Source: Mastigias papua (Eukaryota > Cnidaria > Scyphozoa > Rhizostomeae > Mastigiidae). From it: a stretch of DNA of 64,000 nt. The stretch covers positions 15,557,029 to 15,621,028 of the forward strand of contig OZ025267.1 in NCBI GenBank assembly GCA_964019165.1, in the 5' to 3' direction. Shown here one piece after another: positions 42,571 to 54,903 of this stretch (its first letter is position 1; each line of letters opens with the position of its first letter). The position numbers were made by a program, and so were the translations under genes. The notes below the pieces were generated by a model, which did not search any database, had not been told where the DNA came from, and saw only the letters and a list, made by a program, of their open reading frames with translations.

Positions 42571-42605
42571 TATACAAATATGTTAATTATACACATATTT
42601 GTATA
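42571..42605. repeat. Perfect 13-bp inverted repeat
   Basis: TATACAAATATGT and ACATATTTGTATA are perfect inverted copies with a 9-bp spacer. They could form a hairpin or cruciform. No nearby gene end explains it as a terminator. Confidence 0.9.
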
Positions 42606-42805
42606 CGTAAATGTACATGTATACACCAACTAACAGACAAACATGTAACAAAAATTGGAATGATAAGGTAATGATGTTTTCATAGTAAAACAATTTCATA
42701 GGTAAGCAACGCAAAAATTTTTGTTGACATACGATAAGTACGGATACAGATGAATAAACAAAAACACATAACCTAAAGAAAGAATACTAATGGCATAAAC
42801 GACAA

Positions 42806-43255
42806 GGGTCATTCAAAAGTACGTAACGGACAAAATGGTCATTTTGACCCCCCCCCCACCCCCTATATAACGGCTTGTCATACTCAAACTGATATCCCCT
42901 CTTTGTTACGTAACATTCTGGCATGAAACCCCCTCCACAACACCATATTCACATTTTTTAACAGAATACATTCGATAAAGAATTAAATTAAGTCTCAAAA
43001 TCGCAGAAATTTAAGAATGATTGAGGATAATACAAGACTCAGGCTCCACAAGGTCTGAAACTCTTTCTTTATTTGAGTACTTTCAGAAAGCATTCATTAA
43101 AAAAAGTGAAAAAGTGAAAACAATACATCAAAATTTTGGTGTTACGTAACAAAAGTAATTTGACTCCCCCATCCCTTATATTTTTCATAACAGATTGTCA
43201 CAAAATTGACACATACCCACCCACCCCCTACCGTTACATACTTTTTGAATGACCC
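42806..43255. mobile_element. Inverted-repeat element, GGGTCATTCAAAA ends
   Basis: The left end GGGTCATTCAAAAGTACGTA AC is inverted at the right end as GTTACATACTTTTTGAATGACCC. Subterminal C-rich blocks (CCCCCCACCCCCTATATAAC and CACCCACCCCCTACC) lie just inside. About 450 bp with no transposase, so a non-autonomous DNA transposon. Confidence 0.8.
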
Positions 43256-43337
43256 CTAATGCAAAATACAGTAGATAGTCGAGAACTAACTCAAATGCGT
43301 AACAATCAGAAATACGGTCAAATAAAGCCCAACTAAC

Positions 43338-43376
43338 CTGCTCTGCTAATAATGTAGCTAAAAATTGTTGATACCC
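43338..43376 (-). CDS. Candidate 39-nt microexon, possibly Shroom PDZ
   Basis: Strong acceptor ATTTTGCTTCAG and donor GAGCAG|GTTAGT. It reads GYQQFLATLLAEQ in phase 0 at both ends, so it joins the Shroom PDZ exon (phase 0) as ATLLAEQ-VADNGIA. That would supply the beta strand expected just before that point. The rest of the PDZ start is not seen. Inference only. Confidence 0.3.
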
Positions 43377-43650
43377 CTGAAGCAAAATGCTTATCTATCA
43401 ACTGTTGTATAGACGTTTTCATGTCGATATGTAGCCGTACGATGATGTTTAAAAATGAATGCTGGAACTATACGGGTCAGCGACAAAAGAGATCCTGAAC
43501 TCATGAAACCAAAAGATCGTCTGATAGTGAAACAAAGGAGAGAGGAAGAGAGAGAATCCTATTCCTTCTGCTTCTACTATTGATCAAGACTCGTACACAA
43601 AACGAGTAAAGGAAAGATAAGTGGATAAAGTTAACGATTTTCCCACACAG

Positions 43651-43869
43651 CAGCTTTGTCTTGTAACATGGAAACTTTCAAAAACATTACAGAAATGCTG
43701 AGCATGGCCCAAGATCAAGTGGGTCAAGAAAATCTTGCACTTTTGTCATATTGCCAAACGCTGCTGAATGGACTTGGAAGAGACCTGTTTGCATCCTATG
43801 TCTGGTACGGAATCATTCTAGTTCCTAATTTGAATAAATCATCGCCATACTTAATTGGGGCTGTGCAAA
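43651..43869 (+). CDS. Best plus-strand exon candidate, product not recognised
   Basis: Acceptor TTTTCCCACACAG; donor GTGCAAA|GTAAGT; 72 full codons open. It reads ALSCNMETFKNITEMLSMAQ, DQVGQENLALLSYCQTLLNG, LGRDLFASYVWYGIILVPNL and NKSSPYLIGAVQ. Composition looks coding, and no long frame opposes it on the minus strand. I cannot name the family. It lies upstream of, and antisense to, the Shroom PDZ exon, so it belongs to a separate gene that overlaps or neighbours Shroom. Confidence 0.45.
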
Positions 43870-43989
43870 GTAAGTCTTATCTTAAAGCAAATACTGTAAA
43901 TTTTCACTGTTGACATGAAAGAAATCCTGCTTACGGTAGCTAAAAAGTTGCAGAAAATAAATCTACGCACATTTCTAATGAAAGAGGTA

Positions 43990-44444
43990 CACGCTTTTTT
44001 TCATAAGGAACCTAGCTACAGGCCTAGTTCTGAAAGTTCCTTATTTTCAGACCTCTTTTTATCAAATTCTAGTACTAAAAGTTCCTTAATAGTTCCTTAA
44101 TTTTCACTGCACATAGAGTCCCACAAAATGGCACAGACACTAGAAAAGTATTGAAATTTTGAATTTAACCTTTAATTATGGCTAGAACTCAACCTCAAAA
44201 GCACAAATGCGACAGGAAATAAGTTCTATATATGCAAAAGCATAATTTCAATCAAGAAGTATCATGTCTATTCCATTGATATCATTCAATGTAATGTAAT
44301 CTTCACTTGCATCTGAGTACAGCATTTGGAATTTGAAAATGAAAAGTTCCTTAGGGATTTTTCCTTTAGTAGTATAAGTTCTTTAAATATTTCGGCCTTC
44401 TACAAGTAGGTTCCTTATAAAGTGGTTCCTTATAAAAAAGCGTG
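43990..44444. mobile_element. MITE family 1, best-preserved copy
   Basis: It starts CACGCTTTTTTTCATAAGGA ACC and ends GGTTCCTTATAAAAAAGCGTG, flanked by TA on both sides. The right end carries a second inner copy, GTAGGTTCCTTATAAAGTGG. About 455 bp with no coding capacity. The short frame 43915-44100 is inside it. Confidence 0.88.
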
Positions 44445-45249
44445 TAAAAGAGTTGGAAAATTTCAGAATAATTAGTCAGTATACCCCACTAAACCAACAC
44501 CAATTCGAAAAAGAACTGGCAAACCAATTCCCAGGAGAAATTTAGAGGTAAGAAGATAAAGGAAAAAGATCAGGATGGGACTGTTGAATAAGATAAAGAA
44601 TTAGAAAGGAAACAGCACCCTATCTTGTGCGTAAAAAAGGAAGCTGAATGCCATCAAAACTTTGGCATACACCTACATAAGAATCAGTAGCGTACCGAAT
44701 AATATGGCGATAATCAATGGCACAGTACGAGACAGAGGCTATTTCATAATGTCTTCAAATGGTAAATTCTCGCTATATTGCCAAGTCCGCTTTACAACGC
44801 CAAACATGTCTAAAGCGACAGAACGTTTCTTAAGACGGTGAAAAGTAGAAACAATGAGGATCTATGGCAGTTTAGCTATGGGACTATAGTACCCATGGCA
44901 AAAAGACATAAGCCTAGCTTAAATATTTTCCCACTTGAATTGAGGACTTAACGGAAATCCCTCTTTATACGAAAAATCCAAATATAGCAGAGTAAAAACA
45001 GATTGTTCGCGTGGGCAGTATATTTAAAAATAGGTCTTGCATTTGGTTTGCTTACCTTACAAATCCATATGAGGAACAAGCATTCAATGTGACTAAACAG
45101 TAAACAAATGTAGAAACAGTGGAGTAGCTTTTAACGCCGTGTGGGCGAAAAATTACATGTTAACGGATACAGAATAAGTTCTTCAACTGATATTCAAATA
45201 AACGGGAAAAATCAGAATGGATGATTATTTAATGAGAATATATTGGGTG

Positions 45250-45355
45250 GTACACTCTAGCTAAGAAACAATTAAAAAAGTTTCAGGACTGAAATCATGA
45301 AACGGCTAAAACGTTTCAAAAAAAGTTTCTTATAAGAACGTGCGGTTTCAAACAC
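45250..45355. mobile_element. MITE family 3-like fragment
   Basis: AAAAGTTTCAGGACTGAAAT and AAAGTTTCTTATAAGAACGT resemble a family-3 end. Only one end is recognisable. Confidence 0.4.
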
Positions 45356-46092
45356 TGTACAAGAGAGTTGTATGGATGACCATAAAGTAAGGCTACACAT
45401 AATCACGAAATTCGTCTTTTCCCTTCACTTGATCTTTTGAGGAAGTCTGATAGCTGCATCCCCAATTACGAAACAAGAAAACAATGAAGACTAACTTTAT
45501 AACTTCCCACGAAACAACACTAGATATAACATCATTAATAATATACGACTGCCCAAAGTTCTAACACACCCAAGTCATAAAAATGCACTGCCAAGCACGA
45601 TGCTTCTGATCAAGTAATTTATCTTCGATTCTCATTCATTTCAAATTGCACTCAAATAGAAGTATGCAAAGAGAAAGCTCAACAGAGAGGAAAACCTTAA
45701 GAATAAGTACAAAACCTAACTTAATTAGGCAGTTCCTAGAGACAATAATGTGAAGGTTAGGCCCTCCCTATCAAAGATAAATAAAATTATGGTGCCTAAG
45801 AATCCAGTGCCAATTTTTCAAGAATTTTTCCTGTCTTAACGATGATTGGATTTTCTTTCAAAATTTCAGTCCGGTGACTTACAGCTGAGTAAAGCCAAGA
45901 TTGATCGATAATGGATAGGAACGAATTGCTGCCTTAGTGTGCAAACACCTCATCATTAAGTGTCCTCATAGGACAAAATAAAAAAATAAATGGAAAATAA
46001 ACAGCACTGACAACAAACAGAAAAACATCACAACAAAACTTCGAGAAAGAGTTATTCAAGCAAACGTACCGCCGAAAAATTCCATTCTGCAG

Positions 46093-46156
46093 TTGGGGAT
46101 GATTGCAGCTTTCATAGTAAAGGGTCAGAAGGACTCATTTTAGAAATAATCCAGCC
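46093..46156 (+). CDS. Candidate plus-strand exon, product not recognised
   Basis: Acceptor CCATTCTGCAG; donor CAGCC|GTAAGA. It reads GDDCSFHSKGSEGLILEIIQ. Its entry phase fits the exit phase of the exon at 43651-43869 (joined codon ATT). Short, so weak. Confidence 0.3.
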
Positions 46157-47762
46157 GTAAGAACACTGATCAATACTCCCAAAGAACAAAACAGCCTGAA
46201 TCTAATAAGGACTTACATAGATGATCCCATATTTCCCCCGATTCTTACATAGATCCTCGAAGATACATTATATATTTATTCGAAAGGTCACGGGAGGCTT
46301 CAGGCTATAATTCAGGAAGTGTTTGCTCCTCGGGACAAAAGCTAGTATATATGATAGCAACCCCTGACATTCTTAGCATAGGCTAGCTAGGAAAAGTGAT
46401 GTTCATTGGATACGTTAATTTGTAAAAAAGACTAATGTTTGAGTATTGCTTACGTAACTCTGAACAAAACAAAAGGAGAAACTGGACTTCAGGGGACTTT
46501 ACCTTCGGGACAAATGATGAAGCAAACTACCATGTGACCTGGCTACTATAATAGGGTTTGATCCAACATGGACTAAGAGATAATTCACTTTAATACGCTC
46601 TCTTATGCCCCTTTCACATAAATTCTTTCCGGACACTTTCAAGCCATGTTGTGAACTAACTAGCATATCCATTTGGATTTCCATTTCCGTAAATACAAAA
46701 TGGCAGCAGGCGTCTTTCCTTGCGAATTGTTTCGGCCTTTTTACACAATATATTAAAAAATGGTGATGATACCAAGCTGATAAGGGTGGGCTATTCCAAG
46801 AATGGCATGGTGAACTGAAGAAGCCAATCGGATAACAACCGGTGCCAGCAATGATGACATTGACGATGATAATAGTTTGCATTAACTTCTTCCATATCAT
46901 CCAAACAATACTTTTGGTCCCTAATAAATGGGAGGGGTTTGGAAAATTCTGAAGGTCTGGTGCAAAAAAACTCCAAAAATTAATTAACGTCCCCCCCCAA
47001 GTTCACTAGAGACCAAAAGAGTACTCTGTTTTATCAATGCTCACTACAAAAACGTAATTTGAATTTTAAATTTGACCAGCCTGGTTACAAACCATAAAAG
47101 CAAGCGAGAAAGAAAAAACTATAAGTAACTAAAATGAAATGAAATCAGGCTTGGCGTAAGGTTTACTTTTGCAACAAAAAACAAAATGTGTTGATCAGAT
47201 GATTATGAAAGAGGCTTTTCTGAAGTTTATAATACTTATCATCATAAATCATACTTACAAAAGAAAAATGCCTGGGTTCGTGGTACGTATGTGTTCCTCT
47301 GAGACTAGCGTTAAAATCCATGCAACATCAATAGGGAATTTATTGGCGACACAAATAAGGTACATGCGGCAACTTCATACGGAATTTGCACAATTTATGA
47401 AGTGACTGGAAAAGCAATTCGCCTTTTCCCTCATTTTAAACTTCACATGAAGAATTGATAGCCATCACGAGAAATTCAATTAAAAGCTAATAACTCAACG
47501 AAAAGGCCGAAAGGAAGTCTAGCAAATAGATAATGGGGATTATTAAAAGGATCACCAAATTGTCACGAGCAAGATTGGTCAATAGATTGTCAATAGATTG
47601 AAAATTGGTTAACGGCCACTTGTGATGTTGCATAAGAGAGAACGATACCATACCAAATTGCTACCAATATTCATGGAGCAATACGACAATATGTGTAGCA
47701 TCAAACCAGTTGAAAATATGCATAAATCTACGCGATCCACATGCTCTCAACCAATATACACA

Positions 47763-47880
47763 TTCTTAAATAGGAATATAGTTTATAAGAATATCAAGGC
47801 TCAAATTTGCTGGCATTTATGAATATTGCAAGGCTCAAGCTTCATAAAGGCTTAGATTTTTGCAGATTTGAGCTTTGTTG
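47763..47880. mobile_element. MITE family 2-like fragment
   Basis: GGAATATAGTTTATAAGAAT then ATCAAGGCTCAAATTTGCTG, and GCAAGGCTCAAGCTTCATAA, match the long family-2 variant also seen at 58895-59060. Confidence 0.55.
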
Positions 47881-48262
47881 GAAACACGTTACATGATGCG
47901 ACCAGTGGCATAACAGAATGGCTGGGGGCCTGTAGGAATTTTTTGCTTGGGGGGCTTTTCAATCTTATAATTTTGTCCCAAACCTAGACAAAATGACAAA
48001 TATGGACTTGTATTAACAAGGGAGAAAAGAATCAACAAGTGGGGGTTTGTGAAAAGTCTGTTGGTATTACAGAACTTCGTGCTAAAGTGGGGGTTTGTGA
48101 ACTGGGGGTTATCGTTTCATTAAATGCCTTTTCTATCGATATTGTCACATGCCTTTGTGGGGCCTCACAGGTTTGGGGGGCCCTTACGAGTTGCTCTAAC
48201 CCCAAACTTTGTCAGTTACGGCACTGGATGCGACTCAGCAACTCTTCCGGGAGTGTCAGTTA

Positions 48263-48740
48263 CATTTTTATTATAAGAATATACTCTAAACGAGAATTAA
48301 TGCTCAAAATCGCTTAAATTTAAAACTAAATTAAGAATATTCTTAGGCTCAAATCAGAAAAACTTAAGAATATTGAGGCACAGTGAAATATTAGGCATTC
48401 TTATAAAAAAGTGTGCAACTTGGCTCCAGGCCTAGGTCACAATTTAGTTCTAAAGTTTCTTAAAAGTTTGTTAATTTACTGAAAAGAATTGTAGTGAAAA
48501 TAAAAACAAAACTTAAAAAACATTGTCATTTGCAGTGTCCATGAGGCATTTAAGAACAAAAAGCATACAGTAGTGGGCACTCAAATTTGTGGATGAAAAA
48601 TGTGTTTCCAAAACTGTGAAAGATGGCACAGAAATTTCAAAACTTTTTTAACTCTTTCGTTGTAGTTCTAAAAGTCTCTTAAATTTTAAGCTGTCTAGTT
48701 CTAGGTTTCTTATAAACCGGTTTCTTACAAATCAAACGTG
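48263..48740. mobile_element. MITE family 2 and family 3 joined
   Basis: 48263-48415 is a family-2 copy (ATTTTTATTATAAGAATATA to TTATAAAAAAGTGTG, TA before it). It runs directly into family-3 sequence (CTTGGCTCCAGGCCTAGGTC) that ends GGTTTCTTACAAATCAAACG TG. The family-3 part lacks its own left terminal TTATAAGAAACC. Confidence 0.6.
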
Positions 48741-49918
48741 TTTTAAAAATGAGTACCATTATGTTTCATCCAGGACACCCTAAATTCCAGCCATATGAGA
48801 ACGCGCTCCTTCGAGATAGAGCCCAGTCTCACCGCATAACATGTTATACAAAGTCAAAGTAAAATCGATAACAGGTGTAAAATTAAATATCTGGAAGCAG
48901 AGCGGATTCTGAATCAAATCCATTGTCACAAGTGGCACCAGATCTGTTTATAGCACAAAAGTTTATACAACTGGAGTGTCTCCTAGAAGTTCAAAAAGCA
49001 ACTTTCTGTTCTTTTTTGTTTTGCATGTGAACTTCTGTGAATTGGTAAAATATGTCAACACAAACGAACGCGTTGTTCGTTACTCAAATAAATACATATT
49101 GATAACTTTATTTTCATTTAAACTATAAACATTGCTCAGCGTGCGAATATCTGATAAATCCTACAGTAAATCCTGGGTATAATACAGTGACGCACAAAAC
49201 TCTGTGACCTTCGAGTTGTTTTGATTTCCAAAGTATAAAAATACCTCAAATAAATTTCTTCGCCATTCAGTTCACTTTTCATCGAAAAGTGATAAATCCT
49301 GTGGTTTTCACGTTTATCAAATTTGAATTAGATTCCACTTCTGTGATTCAATGGCACGAATTTAATAGCATTTGTGTTTGTCAAGCTGCAGCTTTCAATA
49401 ACAATAGCTAACCAGCTTAACGGAAAATACAGACTGTGCCCCTTGCCCTTTCGGCTGTATCATCATCATCTGTATCACTAACACTTGTTTGCACTAGAGC
49501 AAAGGATCTGGCACCTACTCAAGATTGAATTGTATGCTGAGGTTTATATCATATGAAACAATCGTGACAATAAAACTTAGGCCTATCAAATAAAATCCCA
49601 CGTGTCACCTATAGTTCCATCATTCGCCACTCAACTTTCAAGGGAAATATCATTCAAATAGAAAAAGCTCGTGAGAATCTCAAAACAACAGGGCGTTATT
49701 TGAGCGATGTAACTTAAAGGTAAAAAAGCAAACTTAATGGATAAACTTAGGAACAGCGTGCTGATCGCAAAAGTCCTTTTGCAATCGAGAAACTATGATA
49801 AATTGGTTTAAACATACTGCAAGACTTAGGAAAACTGTACTTATAACATCGCTCCAATCATTTTTTTCTAAAGGGATTTGGGAATATTGAATTCGTCTTC
49901 AAACTTAAAGAGAGATAA

Positions 49919-50226
49919 CCGCTCTTTGCTATAAGGAACCCAGCACAAGGCCTAATTCTAAAAGCTTTCGGAAACGTTTTGACCACATCGTAGTTCTTTA
50001 ATGATAACTGAACATATAGTGCTATGGGCATCCTCTGAAACACGTGCTACAAAAATTGCACACAATTTATACCACATTTGGTTCCTAATTCTCGATGAAT
50101 TCAAGTGATAAAAATTTTCAGAATTGAAAAAATTCTTTGAGCATTTTGCCTTTAGTAGTAATAGCTCCACAGATTTTCTACCCTTCTTTATCTAGGCTCC
50201 TTATACAGCGGTTCTTTATAAACCAC
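49919..50226. mobile_element. MITE family 1 copy
   Basis: CTCTTTGCTATAAGGAACCC then AGCACAAGGCCTAATTCTAA at the left; GGCTCCTTATACAGCGGTTC at the right. TTCTCGATGAATTC is the diverged internal block. Confidence 0.7.
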
Positions 50227-51093
50227 GAAATAAAGCAATTTCTGGCGAATAAATACAGCAAAAACTTATACAACAAAAGGTACACAAAATGCTCATTTTT
50301 AAGAGATAAAGCAGTTGAGAGGAACTTCATACGTGGGATAGAACCTAAAACTTCTCAAAAATGCAACTATAGAATGCTACAAAATAATCTACCTCACTCT
50401 AGATCAGGAAAAGCTTCTTTCGAAATTAAGTAAGAACCTTCATGAAGAAATTTTCTTGGAAATGATAATATCATCTAATCTTGCCTAGACAACGGGAAAA
50501 CTACTTCGAGCTTAAGTAATGGAATCACGAGGGGATGAAACAAAAAGTCTTTTGTTCGCTTAACCCACGTCGCTTTCAAATTAGTCTCACACGGGAACTA
50601 TTACGTTCAGCTATTGTAATGCATTAAGAAACCCTAAAAAGCAAACTTACTCCTTCACTTTGGTAACAGCAAAATCTATTCTACATATGCAGAAACAAAC
50701 AGAATTTCCAGCTTACAACACGTGGTAACCTCCTCTGCTATCATTTTCGGGGCTTAGTGACTATTGAAACACAAAGATCCCCTCCTCCCTTCAAGAAACG
50801 CCTACTTCTGCAAATCGAAATTCAATCAAAACTATATGGAAAGGAGACAAGTTTGCCTATAAGCCAAGAGCTTTTACTCAAAATTGCAAGAAGTTTATAC
50901 AACGACTGGAGATGGAGAAAGCTGGGGGGATTTTAGGCTTTCCTGAAGTCACTATTGCTAAAATATCTCTAGCGATGGTTAAACGACGAGAAAACACTAG
51001 GGCATAATCACCTGAAAATGCTACAATTTGTAGAAAATAGATAACAAAATCAACTTAAGTGTTAGGGATTGAAAAGAAACTCACCATTTTCAG

Positions 51094-51218
51094 TCAGACA
51101 GAAAGTGCTGTCTGTAAAGAAATTGTTTCTTGCTCAGCAGAAAAGATCAGAGACTATAAAATAAACGAACCACCTCTCACGCTCTTCTTGATCAAGTACA
51201 TCCACAACCTAGATTCAG
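51094..51218 (+). CDS. Weak candidate plus-strand exon
   Basis: Acceptor CACCATTTTCAG; weak donor TTCAG|GTCTTT. It reads QTESAVCKEIVSCSAEKIRD then YKINEPPLTLFLIKYIHNLD. Its entry phase fits the exon at 46093-46156. Composition looks coding, but no family was recognised. Confidence 0.27.
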
Positions 51219-52591
51219 GTCTTTATTACTCATGTCATGCGGTCAACAGGATTCATTGCTATTAGAACGAAAACCGATTGAGGTTGCTATAAAAGACGGA
51301 ATGCATAGAAAAGCCGCCCATTCCCATTTAAAAATTGGAACGTTGGAGTGAGGATAGCAGCGACCCGCCCAATGAAAGTAACCTGGTGTAGAAATTTGTA
51401 ACATGCCAAAATGATAAAAGATACGAACAAAACAGATTGCCAATGTATCGCTGGTAATAACTAAAACATTGTTTGATTTTAAGCTTCACAAAAAGTAAGC
51501 CGCATAACTGGAAATTGCACTGTCCTTTATGGTCAGATACGGTCAGAAGAGAGAAGGATGTCTAGAGAAGAACTGCCTAGCTCAGAAAAATTTATGTCGT
51601 TAGTAAAGACTCAGATCTATCAAACCAAATTGTATTCCGTGATTCTCTGCTTAAATATCAATGTATCTCAAGTGGTAAAATGTTATTCTTATACTTAGAC
51701 ATCGCTGAATATTAGAGTTGTGCTGTGAAAATAATAAACATTGATGTACGATGCAAACAAGAGAACAATCGATAAAGACCGGAAAAGTTACATAACCGCA
51801 GACGAGGCGTTCTGCAGACGATCAGTCGTTAAAAACCGCAACATGAGATGGCAAACGTTGCCAATTAAACCAACAGTTCACTTAGCAGGCAAGATAAGCT
51901 CAAATCGGCCTGTCTGAAAGATGATAAAGATAGGCACTTTACGATAACGAGTTTGTCCTTCTTCCAACTTGCCAACAAGGGCGTCGCGAAGGGAGGGTGT
52001 GGGGTATCCTAGAACCCCAACAGCTATCTGGCAGAAAATTTCTCGTGGATTCTATTTATGTAAATGGCGAAACAAAGCAGATAGTTCAGGTCCGGTGGGT
52101 CAGCTCTCATTGTGAAGTGTAAGCACTCGTGTCTTTAAAATCTCTGAGAAAGGGGTTCAATTTCATGCCAAGCCTGGGACACAGGAAATTGAAAAGTGGG
52201 TCTTTTTGAGAAAAGGCAGCAAAAAATCTAAGAAAAGAGGTATTTTTAGGTTCAACTTAAACTTTTATCATTGATTTTCTAAAATAAGGGTCTAATTTTT
52301 CTCTGGTTTCAAAGAAAAAAGGAGGCATAATGCGAGCTAAAAATCAGAGAAAAGGGTTCATTTTCTAGAACCTCAGACGTGGGTGCTTACACTTAACAAT
52401 GAGAGTTGACCCACTGGGAGTTCAGGTAGTGGCGGACTCAGAGATACTTGGGATTAAGACCGTTGCAAACCAGTCTTTACTGGGGGGGGGGGGGATTAGA
52501 CTGTAAAAGTACCGGATCAAAGTACAATTTACTTTAAAATTCTTAACATGTAAAGACATGAAAACGGTTGAATGCAGGTTGCTATATTTAC

Positions 52592-52709
52592 CCGTAAGAC
52601 CATTTGAGCCAATTAATGCACCCCAAAAAGCTAAAAAATCCGTTCTCGTAGAAAGTTGTTGGATATTTCTGCCGCAATTTTTCACCAAGACATCAAACAT
52701 ACTAGCAAT
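52592..52709 (-). CDS. Candidate minus-strand exon, product not recognised
   Basis: Acceptor ACATACTGTAG; donor TTACGG|GTAAAT. It reads IASMFDVLVKNCGRNIQQLS then TRTDFLAFWGALIGSNGLT. The LVKNCG string recalls VHS domains, but the rest of that domain was not found. The opposite strand also has a splice-bounded open segment here (about 52644-52702), so at most one is real. Confidence 0.28.
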
Positions 52710-53321
52710 CTACAGTATGTACATTGCTTGAACCAAACTAACAGTACTGGTGACAGTAGCTGTGAACATTATGAAGGAGGTAAGGAAGAATGGGGGTCTG
52801 AGAACAAAGCTCATGGAAAAATTTATAGGACCATTCCCTAAAGATCTGCATTAGCCAAGCATTGTAGGTAGGTTGATAGTATGTTCCATAAATTTTTCAA
52901 AACTTGCTGCGAAGATATTTAATTCAATGAATGAAGTACATTCTAAAATTTGTATTCAATCATTATCATGATTTTGATGGTTAGGAATTTCTGAAAAAAT
53001 TTGTTATGTTCAAGTAAATCTACAGCTTCCATCACCTCCCCAACACGGACTGCCTCATGATGCCCCTGTTGCCAATGCAGTCTGCGGATGAAGATGTTTC
53101 TACAGGTTGTGGGTCAAGAAGACTGCGGGGAATAAGAAGAAGAGTGGTCACAGAGAAACCCTGCAGAAGTATAATTTCTGGGAACAAAATGTACTTTTTA
53201 CCATAAGTTAGTAATTGCGAGAGCCTAGGAATTCTTTCCATCCAAGAACCCTAAGGCAACCAAGGACAAGCAAAGCTACGGCTTTTGGCCTACTGGCTCT
53301 GGCTGCTTTTTGAAACAGTTT

Positions 53322-53480
53322 ATTGTTTGGCCTCAAATTTATTATATTGCCCGAGACCTTTTCGCTTGAAATATATTTTCAAGATTTTACTAATCACCAT
53401 TATAATGACAAACGACACAACTACTTTACTGTACACTGTATGCACGAATATGACAGTCAGATATTTCACCTCAAAGTTCT
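53322..53480 (+). CDS. Weak candidate plus-strand coding segment
   Basis: After TTTTTGAAACAG two frames are open. One reads LLFGLKFIILPETFSLEIYF then QDFTNHHYNDKRHNYFTVHC. The 3' border is unclear. It could be an exon or a chance open stretch. Confidence 0.2.
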
Positions 53481-54639
53481 ATTGATTCTGCTATGTGTGC
53501 TTGCAGTTTTGTCAAACATTCCAACTCTAATATGAAACTACAAGTGTCTCCACCTTCCCTATAGATCAACCCGGCCTCTTACTATAAACTCCTGGAAATG
53601 TTGCATCCCCTCTTCTATTCAAGTCTCCCATGATGTTCATCTTTTTGACAAATTCTATAACCTTGACCACGGGTGTAGGGGCCTTTAAATGTAGGAGGAT
53701 TGCAACTGCTTGTCCGAATCACTGATCTGTTGACCGAATGAGTTGTAGTTTGGTCGGGTTGAGTTGCAGCTATTTCGGGAAAAACTACTGCTGTCTCTGA
53801 AGAAAGTGCCAAAATGAAATGAATTTCTTGATAATGATCTACTTTATAAGGAACCAGAGGAGTAGCTACTGCGGGTGTGGGGTGTCATCCTCCCCCCCCC
53901 CCAATATTTTAAAAAGTGAGAAAATTCGGGCAGGTTTTCAGCACTACAGAATATTCACCTTGACTTTATCGCATTGAAAGGGCTTTTTGTAAAAGTGACC
54001 AACCAAAAATAGATATTATGAGAGGAATCTTGTGAATAATTCTCTTACACTAACATTTTTATCGATTTGAATTGAAATTGCACATCAAGTGTGCTACGAA
54101 CAATCGGGCATACAGTTTTGACACCTCCCAAAGTTTGAAGTATCGATACACCACAGTACAACAAAAAAGCTAAAAACTATAAGGTTTTATGTTACTAAAG
54201 GCAGTCTTAAGGGACCACCTTGCAAAATACTTTAAAAGTCTGCAGACCACCGCTGTAAACAGTCAAGAGGTAGAAGGTGAGTTCTATTTAGTGTAGTCAG
54301 ATTCCCAAGAATTGTGCGCAACCTTGCAGAAGTGATTCATAAAGGGGTTTTCATTGAAACTTACAGCGTCTATAGCAGTGGTTCCTAACTTTTCAAATTA
54401 TTTTGTATGGCGGTCGCCTACACTTTACGTTTTCGAATCATGGTCTCCCTGGAGGACAAAGCAGATTCTATGATTAATATACTGTACTCTCACAGAAAAC
54501 GAACATCAACGGTGATATACAGTAGGACAATATAGCAATGAGTCGAAGAAGCAACAGCAACTTCTTGAGGTCCCTGAAATCCTCTTGTAGTCCCCCTGGA
54601 ATTCCTCGCGGTCCTCAAGGGAACGTGTATATATGTATA

Positions 54640-54870
<231 letters not shown>

Positions 54871-54903
54871 ACACACATATATATTAATACATAAATATAT
54901 TAG

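Noticed and set aside
46080..46100. Short minus-strand exon (AATGGAATTTTTCGGCG) between CTGCAG and GTACGT
   Set aside because: Only 17 nt, and the plus-strand exon reading of the same place is better.
46499..46900. Minus frame with signal-peptide-like start (MIWKKLMQTIIIVNVIIAG)
   Set aside because: The hydrophobic start is suggestive, but the rest has no family resemblance or plausible splice donor, and 133 codons can occur by chance here.
48039..48317. 92-codon plus frame
   Set aside because: It overlaps repeat-like sequence (duplicated GTGGGGGTTTGTGAA strings) and the left part of a MITE; no domain seen.
52592..52709. Calling a VHS-domain protein
   Set aside because: Only the LVKNCG string fits; the remaining helices of a VHS domain were not found.
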